Positions 19,077 through 28,241 of a DNA stretch of 64,000 bases are shown piece after piece; within the stretch, counting starts at the first letter, position 1, and each line of letters starts with the position of its first letter. The stretch is from Clostridium sp. Marseille-Q2269 (GTDB lineage: Bacteria; Bacillota; Clostridia; Clostridiales; Clostridiaceae): assembly GCF_943736985.1 (NCBI RefSeq), contig NZ_CALSFS010000001.1, positions 620,001 through 684,000 of the forward strand, read 5' to 3'. The notes beneath the pieces were generated by a model. It was given only the letters and a program-made list of their open reading frames with translations, was not told where the DNA came from and made no database searches. The translations under genes and the position numbers were made by a program.

Positions 19077-19769
19077 TTATATATTTAAAAATCTACAACT
19101 GAATTCTAAATGCTCTTTCATTAAATTAGCAGCTAATTCAGGATTTTTTTCTTTTAAAGCTAAAAATATTTTTTCATGTTGATATACTAATTCTTCTTTA
19201 TCTTTAAGATTCTTTACAATTCTATATCTAGCATCATTCATCAAAGAATCTATAAGACTAGAACAGGAATTAATTATATTTAAGAGTATAAAATTATTAG
19301 ATGCCTGTGCTATTTCATAGTGAAACTTTTTATCTAAATTTACAATAAGTTTTTCATCTTTACTATTTTTTATTTCATCTATTATTTTTTCTAACTTTTT
19401 TAACTGTTCTATAGTAATTCTATTAGCTGCCAAAGCAGTAGCTTCAACTTCTATTATTCTTCTTACTTCAGTTATATTATTTTTATTGCTTTTTTCTAGC
19501 ATAACTACTAAAGATAACGGCTCAAATAAACTATTATCAAAATTATCTCTAATAAAGTTTCCTTCTCCTTGTTTGCATTTTATTAGTCCAACTATTTCTA
19601 AAGCTCTTAATGCTTCTCTTATAGATGTTCTGCTAACTTTTAACTGATCTACAAGCTCTCTTTCAGAAGGTAACTTGTCTCCTTTTTTTAAGTTACCAGA
19701 TATAATCATACTTTTTATTTGTTCTATTACTTGCTCATATACCTTAGCATTTTTTATTGGAATAAACAT
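19077..19769 (-). CDS. GntR/FadR-type transcriptional regulator
   Basis: A 230-residue regulator: N-terminal winged helix with PSERELVDQLKVSRTSIREA (about residues 37-57) and a C-terminal helical FCD ligand domain containing conserved Asp, Arg and His residues (LDKKFHYEIAQASNN). FCD-type GntR proteins sense lactate, pyruvate, sugar acids or fatty acids. No target gene is adjacent. The lactate genes near 59-64 kb, which have repeated TGGTAT half-sites, are a possible but unproven distant target. Confidence 0.88.
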   Translation of the reverse strand: MFIPIKNAKVYEQVIEQIKSMIISGNLKKGDKLPSERELVDQLKVSRTSIREALRALEIVGLIKCKQGEGNFIRDNFDNSLFEPLSLVVMLEKSNKNNITEVRRIIEVEATALAANRITIEQLKKLEKIIDEIKNSKDEKLIVNLDKKFHYEIAQASNNFILLNIINSCSSLIDSLMNDARYRIVKNLKDKEELVYQHEKIFLALKEKNPELAANLMKEHLEFSCRFLNI

Positions 19770-19935
19770 TATATAATCCCTTTCTTTATATAAATTATAT
19801 AGTTAAATATTATAATTTTAGTATACCATATTATTTACTACATATGAAAAATGAAATTAAAAATATAATAAAAATTATAGTATTTAATTTCATAAGTGTC
19901 TATATTTTCTTTTTAAATCTATATTATATTACAAA

Positions 19936-19980
19936 TTTATAGACTAAAGAAAGTGCTTAGTACTTTCTTTAGTCTATAAA
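19936..19980 (-). terminator. 19-bp hairpin overlapping the stop codon of the RNase H-like gene
   Basis: Arms 19936-19954 and 19962-19980 pair perfectly around a 7-nt loop. The TAG stop of the upstream gene lies within the first minus-strand arm, so termination would occur immediately after translation ends. Confidence 0.7.
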
Positions 19981-20663
19981 TTCCCTTGGGATTCTATATA
20001 TTTATTCCATGTTGTGTATATGTGAAATAAACTTACAACATCTTGTTCATTATATAATAATATTTTTTTCTTTTTGTATTCTGGCATTCTATTTATATAA
20101 TCATCATCTTTTATTATTTTACTAAAAGTTTTAGCTAAATTTTGGCCACTTATTAATTCTCTATCTTCTCTTACTATATTAAATTCTTTTTCTAAATTTT
20201 TCAGTCCTATTGAGGATTTCTTTTCTTTTTCATATTCTCTTTGTAAATCTATAGATTGAAATTTATCTTTTATATCAAAATCTATATTATACTTTTCAAA
20301 AAGATAATTTATAACTGTAAAATCATTATTTCCAGAAAAAGTTATTATATATTTTTTATCTTTAATTTTAGATGCCCTTTCAAAATATTCTTTTGCCAAT
20401 TCTAATATTTTTTTCACATCTTTTTTTCCTTCTATCATATATTGAGTAACCTCTATGGTATTTTTTTCACTATCATAATAGCAACATCCAAAAACCCCCA
20501 CACATACAGGTTTTCTATATACATAATGCTCTAAATCAAAGAATATAGCTTTTTTGTACACTTTCTTACTGTGATCAAACATTAATTCATGTTCATCCGA
20601 AAGATTTTTTAAATCTACTTCATTTTGTCTTACTATCACCTTATCACTCTTTCTGTTAAGCAT
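19974..20663 (-). CDS. YprB-like RNase H-fold exonuclease domain protein
   Basis: A 229-residue protein of the YprB / RNase_H_2 type, a DEDD-like 3'-5' exonuclease fold. Probable metal-binding acids are in FFDLEHY (Asp-x-Glu), FSGNNDFTVINYL and, near the C-terminus, NEQDVVSLFHIY. It probably degrades RNA or DNA, but no helicase domain is attached as in some relatives. It is monocistronic. Catalytic assignment is inferred from motif spacing. Confidence 0.7.
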   Translation of the reverse strand: MLNRKSDKVIVRQNEVDLKNLSDEHELMFDHSKKVYKKAIFFDLEHYVYRKPVCVGVFGCCYYDSEKNTIEVTQYMIEGKKDVKKILELAKEYFERASKIKDKKYIITFSGNNDFTVINYLFEKYNIDFDIKDKFQSIDLQREYEKEKKSSIGLKNLEKEFNIVREDRELISGQNLAKTFSKIIKDDDYINRMPEYKKKKILLYNEQDVVSLFHIYTTWNKYIESQGNL

Positions 20664-20918
20664 AAATTAGTATATATTATTTACATAAACTCTATTTGTT
20701 ATTTATAAAGTATTGATAATTTATACACTTGCTTTAAGATAAATATATTAATCATAAAATTTTACTTAATATATTATTCTTGTTTAATTATATCATTTTC
20801 TCATTAATTTATCTTATATTTTATCATATTTTTAAAGTGTATTTTTTATCTTAAAATTTTTTAGTTCTAATATATTTAAATTTTTATAAGATATAAATCA
20901 TGCATACTTTAAAATAAG

Positions 20919-20961
20919 AAAGTTCTACTTTTCTATATATTATAGAGAAAAGTAGAACTTT
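20919..20961 (-). terminator. Terminator of the metNIQ operon
   Basis: Arms 20919-20934 and 20946-20961 (16 bp, perfect), followed on the minus strand by TTATTTT. From 20664 to 20918 there is only AT-rich spacer with no gene. Confidence 0.85.
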
Positions 20962-21034
20962 TAACTTAAAAATTCAGATTATATATTCTATAATTATATT
21001 CAAATATATTTATGATTACTATCAATAAAACTCA

Positions 21035-21847
21035 TTAAAATGTTGGTATTACAACCCCTTTATATTTTTTATTTATAAAATCTTTTATTTCTTTAGATGT
21101 TAGAACCTCTGAAAGTGCTTTTATATAAGCTTTATCTGTATCTTCTTTTTTAACAGCCACTACATTTACATAAGGAGAATTTTTATCTTCAATTAATATA
21201 GAATCTTTTATAGGGTTTAATTTTGCTTCTATAGCATAGTTTGTATTTATTACTGCTGCATCCACATCATTTAATACTCTTGGTATCTGTGGTGCATCTA
21301 TCTCTTCTATTTTTATATTTTTCTTATTTTCAGTTATATCCCCTTTAGTTAATGAATCTCCTTTTTTAAGTTTTATAATTCCTGACTTTTCTAATAATCT
21401 TAATGCTCTTGTTTCATTAGTGGGATCATTTGGCAGCGCAATAGTAGCTCCATTTTTTAGTTCATTTATATTTTTAACTTTTTTAGAATATGCTGCTATA
21501 GGTGTTATAAAAATCTTTGCCACTGGCTTTAAATCGGTTTTCTTTTCTTCATTAAACTTCTGTAAGTAAGGTATGTGTTGAAAAAGATTTGCATCTAAAT
21601 CGCCATCATTTAAAGCAGTATTTGGAGTAACATAATCTGTGAATTCTTTTATTTCTAGTTTATAACCTTTTTTTTCTAGCAAAGGTTTTGCTGCTTTTAA
21701 AACTTCACCTGCTGGTACAGGCGTTACACCAACTACTATAATCTTTTTATCATTACTTGTTTCTTTCTTATCTTTTGAAGAACATCCTACTACACCTAAT
21801 GTTAATAACCCTGCTAATACTAATCCTAATACTCTTTTTTTATTCAT
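21035..21847 (-). CDS. metQ: Methionine ABC transporter binding lipoprotein MetQ
   Basis: A 270-residue lipoprotein of the NlpA/MetQ family, signal peptide ending in GVVGC with Cys22 as lipid anchor. The mature part starts VVGVTPVPAGEVL and contains DLDANLFQH, YLQKF, and INTNYA motifs of methionine binders. It captures methionine outside the membrane and passes it to MetI. It is the last gene of metN-metI-metQ, 45 bp after metI. The S-box upstream of metN supports methionine as substrate. Confidence 0.93.
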   Translation of the reverse strand: MNKKRVLGLVLAGLLTLGVVGCSSKDKKETSNDKKIIVVGVTPVPAGEVLKAAKPLLEKKGYKLEIKEFTDYVTPNTALNDGDLDANLFQHIPYLQKFNEEKKTDLKPVAKIFITPIAAYSKKVKNINELKNGATIALPNDPTNETRALRLLEKSGIIKLKKGDSLTKGDITENKKNIKIEEIDAPQIPRVLNDVDAAVINTNYAIEAKLNPIKDSILIEDKNSPYVNVVAVKKEDTDKAYIKALSEVLTSKEIKDFINKKYKGVVIPTF

Positions 21848-21892
21848 AATTAATTCCTCCCATAAGTTAAATAATATTTATACTACAAATTT

Positions 21893-22540
21893 TCATGATT
21901 GCTTATTTAATTTCTTATATAATATATTTCCTAAGCTTTGTATTACCTGAACTAAAATTATTAATATGATTACTGTATATATCATAATATCTGTCTGAAA
22001 TCTATAATATCCATACTTAATAGCTACATCTCCTAGGCCACCGCCACCTACAGCTCCTGCCATGGCTGAACATCCTACCACTGAAATTACAGTTAATGTT
22101 ATAGCCATAATCATAGATGGCATAGATTCTTTTATTATTACTTTAAATATTATTTGAATATCACTAGCTCCTAATGATTTAGCTGCTTCTATTACACCTT
22201 CATCTACTTCTTTCATAGCAGATTCTAATACCCTAGTTGCGAAAGGTATGGCAGCTATGGTTAGGGGTACTATAGCAGCTGTAGTTCCAATAGTTTTTCC
22301 TATTATAGATTTTGTAAATGGTAGTATAGCTACCATAAGAATTATAAATGGAAAAGACCTTAATAAATTAACAACAAAATCTAGAGATTTATATACTATT
22401 TTATTTGGCTTAAGCCCTCTATCATCTGTAACTATAAGAATTATAGCTGGTATAAATGCTAATAATATTGATAAAATAGTAGATATAGAAACCATATATA
22501 TAGTTTCCTTTAAAGCCTTAAAAAGCATTTCTTGTAACAT
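21893..22540 (-). CDS. metI: Methionine ABC transporter permease MetI
   Basis: A 215-residue membrane protein with about five helices; the EAA-type coupling loop is AAKSLGASDIQIIFKV (about residues 135-150). It forms the homodimeric channel of the MetNIQ importer. Its start codon follows the metN stop by one nucleotide, suggesting translational coupling. Confidence 0.93.
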   Translation of the reverse strand: MLQEMLFKALKETIYMVSISTILSILLAFIPAIILIVTDDRGLKPNKIVYKSLDFVVNLLRSFPFIILMVAILPFTKSIIGKTIGTTAAIVPLTIAAIPFATRVLESAMKEVDEGVIEAAKSLGASDIQIIFKVIIKESMPSMIMAITLTVISVVGCSAMAGAVGGGGLGDVAIKYGYYRFQTDIMIYTVIILIILVQVIQSLGNILYKKLNKQS

Positions 22541-22541
22541 C

Positions 22542-23498
22542 CTATTGCACCTCCCAAACTATTGACTTCGAAGATAGATACTCACAAATTTTTTCTTTAT
22601 TTTCCTTTGATACATTAATAACTAAGTTTCCAAGAACATTTTCTTTAAACTTTTCTAATCTACCCCAAACTATAGATATATCTATATCTAACTCCCTTGC
22701 CATAGTGGTAATAACACTATTATTACTTATTTCTTTTGTGAAAAATATTTTTATATTTATACCTTCTTTAGGTAAAACTTGATTTTCTCCTAATAATTTT
22801 TTAAGATGTTTATCTGGACTTAAAAACAATTTTTCTGAAAATCCTAAACTTTTTATTTGTCCTTTATCCATAATTGCTACTCTTTCACATATTTCTTTTA
22901 TAACTTCCATCTGGTGAGTTACTATAACTATTGTTATTCCTAGTTTTTCATTTATATCTTTTAATAATTTAAGAATATCTTTAGTGGTTTTAGGATCTAA
23001 TGCAGAAGTAGCTTCATCACATAAAAGTATCCTAGGTTCCAGAGCCAATGCTCTAGCTATAGCTACCCTTTGCTTTTGTCCTCCACTTAAATTATCAGGC
23101 TTTACATAGGCCTTGTCCTCAAGATCTATCAGTTTTAAAAGGTTTGTAACTCTATTATTTATTTCACTCTTATCTAATCCCCATATTTCCAATGGTAATG
23201 CTATATTTTGAAAAACGTTTTTTCTTTTCAATAAATTAAAGCTTTGAAATATCATTCCTAAATCTTTTCTAAAGATTCTCAATTCTTTTTTGCTTAATTT
23301 ATCTATTTCTTTATTATCTATTTTTACACTTCCATCTTCATAGGATTCTAATCCATTTAGACATCTTAACAATGTGGATTTTCCAGCACCACTATGTCCT
23401 ACTATTCCAAAAACTTCCCCTTCTTTTATGAATAAATTTATATTTTCTAATATTACTTTATCTCTTATTATTTTCTTTAAATTAGAAATCTCTATCAA
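22542..23498 (-). CDS. metN: Methionine ABC transporter ATPase MetN
   Basis: A 318-residue ATPase with Walker A GHSGAGKST, Q-loop FQSFNLL, signature LSGGQ, Walker B ILLCDEATSALD and H-loop VTHQ, followed by a C-terminal NIL domain (about residues 240-318) that binds methionine and inhibits transport when the cell is replete. It is the first gene of the operon and lies about 210 bp downstream of a SAM-I riboswitch. Confidence 0.94.
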   Translation of the reverse strand: MIEISNLKKIIRDKVILENINLFIKEGEVFGIVGHSGAGKSTLLRCLNGLESYEDGSVKIDNKEIDKLSKKELRIFRKDLGMIFQSFNLLKRKNVFQNIALPLEIWGLDKSEINNRVTNLLKLIDLEDKAYVKPDNLSGGQKQRVAIARALALEPRILLCDEATSALDPKTTKDILKLLKDINEKLGITIVIVTHQMEVIKEICERVAIMDKGQIKSLGFSEKLFLSPDKHLKKLLGENQVLPKEGINIKIFFTKEISNNSVITTMARELDIDISIVWGRLEKFKENVLGNLVINVSKENKEKICEYLSSKSIVWEVQ

Positions 23499-23705
23499 TT
23501 CTCATACCTCCACTAAAATTGCATACTACTTCTGAATCCATTTGGCCAAACAGAATAAAGTAATTATCATAATCAGATATGGTTTTACTTACAAATAGTA
23601 TATAATCCCTATATCTCAATATTAAAATAAATTATCTAGATCAATATTTCATGTTATCTTATATACAATAAACTTATTATTCATATTAACTACTAGATAA
23701 AAAAT

Positions 23706-23845
23706 AAGCTAGAGAAAAATCTCTAGCTTTAATAAGCGAAATTCTCTCATCTTCCAGTTAAATCTGCAGGATTTAGCACCATGTATAAAAATATACTGGT
23801 TGCCGGGTTTCATAGGGCCAGTCCCTCCACCGCTCTTGATAAGAA
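23706..23845 (-). promoter_or_regulatory. SAM-I (S-box) riboswitch with terminator, controlling metNIQ
   Basis: On the minus strand the aptamer (23845 to 23744) shows the S-box landmarks: CTTATCAAGAG, GGTGGAGGGACTGGCCC, TGAAACCCGGCAACC, GGTGCTAAATCC and the closing GATGAGAG. It is followed by a perfect 10-bp terminator hairpin (23706-23715 with 23720-23729) and a T run. High S-adenosylmethionine should end transcription before metN. The remaining leader to metN (23499-23705) contains no gene, and 23846-23998 holds only spacer and promoter sequence. Confidence 0.96.
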
Positions 23846-23998
23846 CGTATATTTAATTTTATTAGCTTGTTTAGTATATTAAACCAAATTTACTAACTTG
23901 TCAATAGAAACTTAAAAACATTATATTTTATTCTATAAATTCCCAAGGTGTATTCCATGAATTTTTTAATGATTTATTCTTCTACTATGTTTCTTTTA

Positions 23999-24724
23999 TT
24001 ACCACAATTCAATTGAATCAGGTGTTAATCTATATATCATATCTTTTCTTTCTACTATTATTCTTGTCTTTTCTTTTACTTTTTCATCCTCTATTACCTT
24101 CCCTATTAATTCCTTTGTAGGGTTTACACAAACTGGATTTTCCACTATCTTAAACATAGAAAAATCTCCTGAAGTATCACCATAAGCATAACTTTTATTT
24201 AAGTCTATATGGTATTTTTCTACCAGTTCATTTATAGCATTTTGCTTACTTTCACTATCCCACATAGGAATAACATCCCCTGTATAAATATTCTCTTTAT
24301 TAAGTAAATATTCAGCTCCTCTAAAATCATCAAATCCATACTTAGATGCCATTTCTTTTACTAGTTCATAGGGGCTTCCAGATATAGTTATTATTTTGTG
24401 CCCCTGTTCTTTATGCCATTTAATACTATCTCTAGTAAACGTATATACCCTATCACCTTTTTGTTCTACTACCTTCTTAGCAATAAATTCCACTTGGGAT
24501 TTATGCAATCCTCTAATAGCTTCTATATATATTTCTGCCATTTTTAAAAGATAATTATCATAATTACCTTGTCTTTTATCCCATTTAACATATTCTGGTC
24601 TTACTTCGTTATACCATCTTTCCGGGTCAATCACTTCATGCTTAACTAACTTTTTAAAAACCTCTGTTATAAGCCCTTCTCTATACAAAGTTCCATCAAT
24701 ATCAAAAAATGCTGCAATATTCAT
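23999..24724 (-). CDS. HAD-IB family phosphatase
   Basis: A 241-residue HAD hydrolase. Motif I is FFDIDGTLY (nucleophile Asp in DxDGT), motif II the serine of TISGSP, and motif III/IV YAYGDTSGDFSM. The helical cap and overall length fit subfamily IB, which includes phosphoserine phosphatase-like enzymes. The start at 24724 follows AAGGAGG by 6 nt; an upstream in-frame ATG at 24745 has no such site. It is monocistronic. The substrate is unknown. Confidence 0.85.
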   Translation of the reverse strand: MNIAAFFDIDGTLYREGLITEVFKKLVKHEVIDPERWYNEVRPEYVKWDKRQGNYDNYLLKMAEIYIEAIRGLHKSQVEFIAKKVVEQKGDRVYTFTRDSIKWHKEQGHKIITISGSPYELVKEMASKYGFDDFRGAEYLLNKENIYTGDVIPMWDSESKQNAINELVEKYHIDLNKSYAYGDTSGDFSMFKIVENPVCVNPTKELIGKVIEDEKVKEKTRIIVERKDMIYRLTPDSIELW

Positions 24725-25082
24725 AATAAACCTCCTTAAATCCATAATATTAAATAAAAGTTTAGTTTAAATACTTTTAAATAAATTTTGGTTTTTATCT
24801 ATTATATACTTTATATACTAAAAGGAAAAGCAATTAATAATATATATTTTTGTTTTTTCCAACTTATACACCTCATATTATTTAGCCCCTTAACTTTTAA
24901 TATATGCATTATAAAATTAAAATTTCATCAAATATATTGTATAATTTTAAAAATTCAATGATATCATTCTAATTTTCAGTTTTTTTAAATGAACTATTAA
25001 TTTGTTTTTTCACTTAAATTATAAACTTACTTATGTACATATAGTATTTATTTTTCATGTATTATTATTGATATAAATCAAA

Positions 25083-25111
25083 TTGACTTTCATTATTATT
25101 GATGCTAAAAT
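25083..25111 (+). promoter_or_regulatory. Sigma-A promoter of the first feo operon
   Basis: TTGACT (25083-25088), 17-bp spacer, TAAAAT (25106-25111), 46 bp before the feoA start. The rest of 24725-25082 is AT-rich with no gene; a TTGAT-N4-ATCAA dyad lies at 25067-25080. Confidence 0.7.
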
Positions 25112-25125
25112 ATTATTATAAATAT

Positions 25126-25140
25126 TGATAACTATTTTCA
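25126..25140 (+). promoter_or_regulatory. Candidate Fur box before feoA
   Basis: TGATAACTATTTTCA fits the 7-1-7 Fur pattern TGATAAT-N-ATTATCA at 12 of 14 defined positions and lies between the promoter and the ribosome site, where a bound repressor would block transcription. Confidence 0.55.
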
Positions 25141-25156
25141 ACAGGGAGTGAATATT

Positions 25157-25378
25157 ATGAGTATCTGTGAATTATTACCAGGTCAAACAGCTAAAATCTC
25201 TAGTATTTCTGGCAATGAGAAACTAGTAAAAAGATTACTGGCATTAGGCTGTATAGAAGGTACGGAAATATCCGTAAAAAATAAGGCTCCTTTAGGAGAC
25301 CCCATACTAATAAATTTAAGAGGATTTGATTTGGCTATAAGAAAAAAAGATGCTAAATCTATATCTGTAGCTAAATAG
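25157..25378 (+). CDS. feoA: FeoA ferrous iron transport accessory protein
   Basis: A 73-residue SH3-fold cytosolic protein that assists FeoB. Typical features are GQTAKISSI, the middle RLLALGCIEGTEI and the C-terminal GDPILINLRGFDLAIRK. I start at the ATG at 25157, 8 nt after GGGAG; a GTG at 25148 overlaps that site. It precedes feoB by 14 bp. Confidence 0.9.
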   Translation: MSICELLPGQTAKISSISGNEKLVKRLLALGCIEGTEISVKNKAPLGDPILINLRGFDLAIRKKDAKSISVAK

Positions 25379-25392
25379 ACTGGAGGACAAAT

Positions 25393-27156
25393 ATGATAAC
25401 AACTGCATTACTTGGTAATCCTAATGTAGGTAAAACCTCTCTTTTTAATAAACTAACTGGCTCCAATCAGTATGTTGGAAATTGGGCTGGTGTAACAGTA
25501 GAAAAAAAGGAAGGTTTTATTAATAATTCTATTAAAATAGTGGATTTACCTGGAATATACGCTATGGATACTTTCTCTAACGAAGAAAAAGTATCTAAGA
25601 ACTTTCTAACAAATGGAAATGTAGACGTAATAATTGATATTGTAGATGCTTCTAATTTGGATAGAAATTTATACTTAACTACACAATTAAAACAATTTAA
25701 CAAACCTATTATTTTAATACTTAACATGATTGATGTGGCTGAAAATAAAGGTATGAAAATAAATTGTGACATTTTATCCAAAGAGCTTAATGTTAAAGTT
25801 ATTCCAATGGTTGCCTCAAAAGGTACTGGAATGGATAAACTTATAGAAACTTTACAAAACAAAACTTTTTTAAATTATGTAGACAATAATGATTACAATT
25901 TTTTACATGAAAAAGATGCATATGAATTTATTAGTAACGTTATTTCAAAATCAGTTAAATTTCAAAAAAAGAAATCCATTTCTAATACTGATAAAATTGA
26001 TAAAATAATACTTAATCCAATACTTGCCTATCCTTTATTTTTAGGAATATTATATATTATATTTAAATTTACATTTAACTGGGTAGGTACACCTTTAGCG
26101 GATTATATAGACGGACTATTAAATGATAGTTTTATACCTTATCTAGGTAATTTATTAAGTGGAACTGCTCCTTGGTTTAAATCTTTACTATTAGATGGTA
26201 TAGTAGCCGGTGTTGGAGCTGTAATAGTATTCTTACCTGTAATACTAACTTTATTTTTAGGTATATCCTTTTTAGAAGATAGCGGATATATGGCAAGAGC
26301 TGCATTTATAATGGACAAACTTATGAGAAAAATGGGACTTTCCGGTAAAGCCTTTATACCTATGGTAGTTGGTTTTGGATGTTCTGTTCCAGGAATAATG
26401 TCCGCTAGGACTTTAGAAAGCGAAAGAGATAGAAAACTCACAGCATTATTAGTACCTTTAATGTCCTGTAATGCTAGGTTACCTGTTTATGCTTTATTTG
26501 CTTCTGTATTTTTCCCTGGACGTGAAACTTCTATAGTTTTTTCTTTATATATTTTGGGTATACTATTAGCATTCATAATAGGACTTTTGTTTAAAAATAC
26601 TTTATTTAAAAAAGATGAAGAACCTTTTATAATAGAACTACCCCAATATAAAATGCCCGAATTGAAAAATTTAATGTTACATACTTGGGATAAAGGTAAA
26701 GGATTCTTAAAAAAGGCTGGTACTATAATATTCTCAATTTCAGTTATTGTTTGGTTACTATCCAATTTCAATTTTTCTGGAATGGTAGATATAAACGAAA
26801 GCTTTTTAGCTTCACTTGGTAAAGTGTTATCTCCTATTTTTAAACCATTAGGCTTTACTGGATGGCAAACTTCTGTATCATTGCTAACAGGTCTTATGGC
26901 TAAAGAAGTTATTGTTGGAACTATGGGAGTAATATATGGTGGAGATTTAAAAGTTACCCTTTTAAATCATTTTACTTCACTATCTGCTTATTCTTTCTTA
27001 GTATTTGTTTTATTATATACTCCTTGTGTATCTGTAGTAGCTACTATGAAAAAAGAATATGGCTCTAAAATGGCTTTATTCTCAATAACATATCAAATCA
27101 TATTAGCATGGATTGTATCTTTTTTAGTATATAATATAGGTGCTTTAATCATATAA
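25393..27156 (+). CDS. feoB: FeoB ferrous iron transporter, short form
   Basis: A 587-residue ferrous iron permease with an N-terminal G domain: G1 GNPNVGKTS (residues 8-16), G3 DLPGIY, G4 LNMIDVA. This is followed by the helical membrane domain with two Gate-type repeats (VVGFGCSVPGIMS and a later symmetric repeat). It lacks the long cytoplasmic insert seen in the second FeoB of this window (718 residues). Operon order feoA, feoB, Cys-rich small protein. Confidence 0.94.
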   Translation: MITTALLGNPNVGKTSLFNKLTGSNQYVGNWAGVTVEKKEGFINNSIKIVDLPGIYAMDTFSNEEKVSKNFLTNGNVDVIIDIVDASNLDRNLYLTTQLKQFNKPIILILNMIDVAENKGMKINCDILSKELNVKVIPMVASKGTGMDKLIETLQNKTFLNYVDNNDYNFLHEKDAYEFISNVISKSVKFQKKKSISNTDKIDKIILNPILAYPLFLGILYIIFKFTFNWVGTPLADYIDGLLNDSFIPYLGNLLSGTAPWFKSLLLDGIVAGVGAVIVFLPVILTLFLGISFLEDSGYMARAAFIMDKLMRKMGLSGKAFIPMVVGFGCSVPGIMSARTLESERDRKLTALLVPLMSCNARLPVYALFASVFFPGRETSIVFSLYILGILLAFIIGLLFKNTLFKKDEEPFIIELPQYKMPELKNLMLHTWDKGKGFLKKAGTIIFSISVIVWLLSNFNFSGMVDINESFLASLGKVLSPIFKPLGFTGWQTSVSLLTGLMAKEVIVGTMGVIYGGDLKVTLLNHFTSLSAYSFLVFVLLYTPCVSVVATMKKEYGSKMALFSITYQIILAWIVSFLVYNIGALII

Positions 27157-27179
27157 TAAAAAAGAGGTGATTAAATACT

Positions 27180-27335
27180 ATGGAAATAATTATAGCTATA
27201 GTTATAATATGCTTGGCTGTTTATATACTAGCTAAAAGCTTAAAGAAAAAGACCTCTGGTCAATGTGATTGTTCTTCATGTCCAACAGGTTGTTCCTGTT
27301 GCAATAAAGAGGGAGAAAATAAAGATAAAGTTTAA
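27180..27335 (+). CDS. FeoB-associated Cys-rich membrane protein, 51 aa
   Basis: A small protein starting at an ATG preceded by AGAGGTG and 23 bp after feoB. One hydrophobic helix (residues 2-19, EIIIAIVIICLAVYILA) is followed by a cytosolic tail with CDCSSCPTGCSCC, six cysteines in 13 residues. This layout is the FeoB-associated Cys-rich family, sometimes called FeoC-like or P12-type, thought to bind iron near the FeoB pore. It completes the operon. Confidence 0.85.
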   Translation: MEIIIAIVIICLAVYILAKSLKKKTSGQCDCSSCPTGCSCCNKEGENKDKV

Positions 27336-27388
27336 AATATATTAAATAACAACAAAATCCCCATGTATTAAATTTATAAAATACAGAT

Positions 27389-27431
27389 AAAAGCTATAAG
27401 TTTAGATATTATATCCAAACTTATAGCTTTT
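27389..27431. terminator. Bidirectional terminator between feo operon and CBS gene
   Basis: Arms 27389-27403 and 27417-27431 (AAAGCTATAAGTTT core) are complementary, with a smaller GATAT/ATATC pairing in the loop. T runs follow on both strands, serving the convergent feo and CBS genes. Confidence 0.8.
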
Positions 27432-27475
27432 TAATTAAGCAAAAATATCTATTTAATTGAAAATAGTTCACTCTT

Positions 27476-27871
27476 TTATAGTAGCTCTTGCTTTTCTAAT
27501 TTATTTATTAAAGCTCTTAATATATCATCAATGGACACTATTCCTATAAGCTTCATAGAAGAGTCTACTATAGGCATGGCTACTATATCTTTATCTAATA
27601 TTTTTTTTGCTATAGACATAACATCTTCATTCTCTAAAGCAGTAAAAACTTCTTTAGTCATAACCCACTCAACAGGACAGGTATCATAATGCCCTTCTTC
27701 CATTAGAAATCTATAAATATCTGCCTTTACTATTACCCCTATAAGATTGCCCTCCTCATTAGTTACAGGCGCTCCATTTATATTATTTTCATTCATAAGA
27801 TCTAACGCTTTTTTTATACTATCCTTAGGATTAAGAATAATAACATGTGTATTCACAATGTCAGAAACCAT
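27476..27871 (-). CDS. CBS-pair domain protein
   Basis: A 131-residue protein made only of two CBS repeats (about 1-60 and 75-130): VIILNPKDSIKKALDLMNEN with NGAPVTNEEGNLIGVIV, then KEVFTALENEDVMSIAKKI with VAMPIVDSSMKLIGIVSIDD. CBS pairs bind adenine nucleotides and act as sensors. Stand-alone forms of this type regulate partner proteins in trans; the partner is unknown here. Confidence 0.88.
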   Translation of the reverse strand: MVSDIVNTHVIILNPKDSIKKALDLMNENNINGAPVTNEEGNLIGVIVKADIYRFLMEEGHYDTCPVEWVMTKEVFTALENEDVMSIAKKILDKDIVAMPIVDSSMKLIGIVSIDDILRALINKLEKQELL

Positions 27872-28060
27872 ATTAATCCCCCTCCATAAATCATATATTT
27901 ATATATGAAAATAGTTTTATAAGCATTTTACTATTATATTATAATCATAACATATATTTACCATATTATATATATTCAATATTATATTGTAAAAACTAAA
28001 GGAATTGCTTATATCCAAATTTTATAGTGCCACTAAAATTATCTTAATATTAACACAAAA

Positions 28061-28101
28061 ATACACCTAATGAACTAAAGTTATATGTTCACTAGGGGTA
28101 T
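28061..28101 (-). terminator. Terminator of argS
   Basis: Arms 28061-28075 and 28087-28101 pair at 13 of 15 positions, and the minus strand continues with TATTTTTGTG. It lies 140 bp past the argS stop. The remainder of 27872-28241 is spacer without a gene. Confidence 0.6.
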
Positions 28102-28241
28102 ATGTGAAAATACATTATATATTTATAAATATGATTATACCTTTATATGCATCTCTTTACATAAATATTGTGTTATTTTAAATTATTATATAACCATTTT
28201 GTTTTTGAAAATAATATAAATTAAGTTATTTACTTTGTTTC

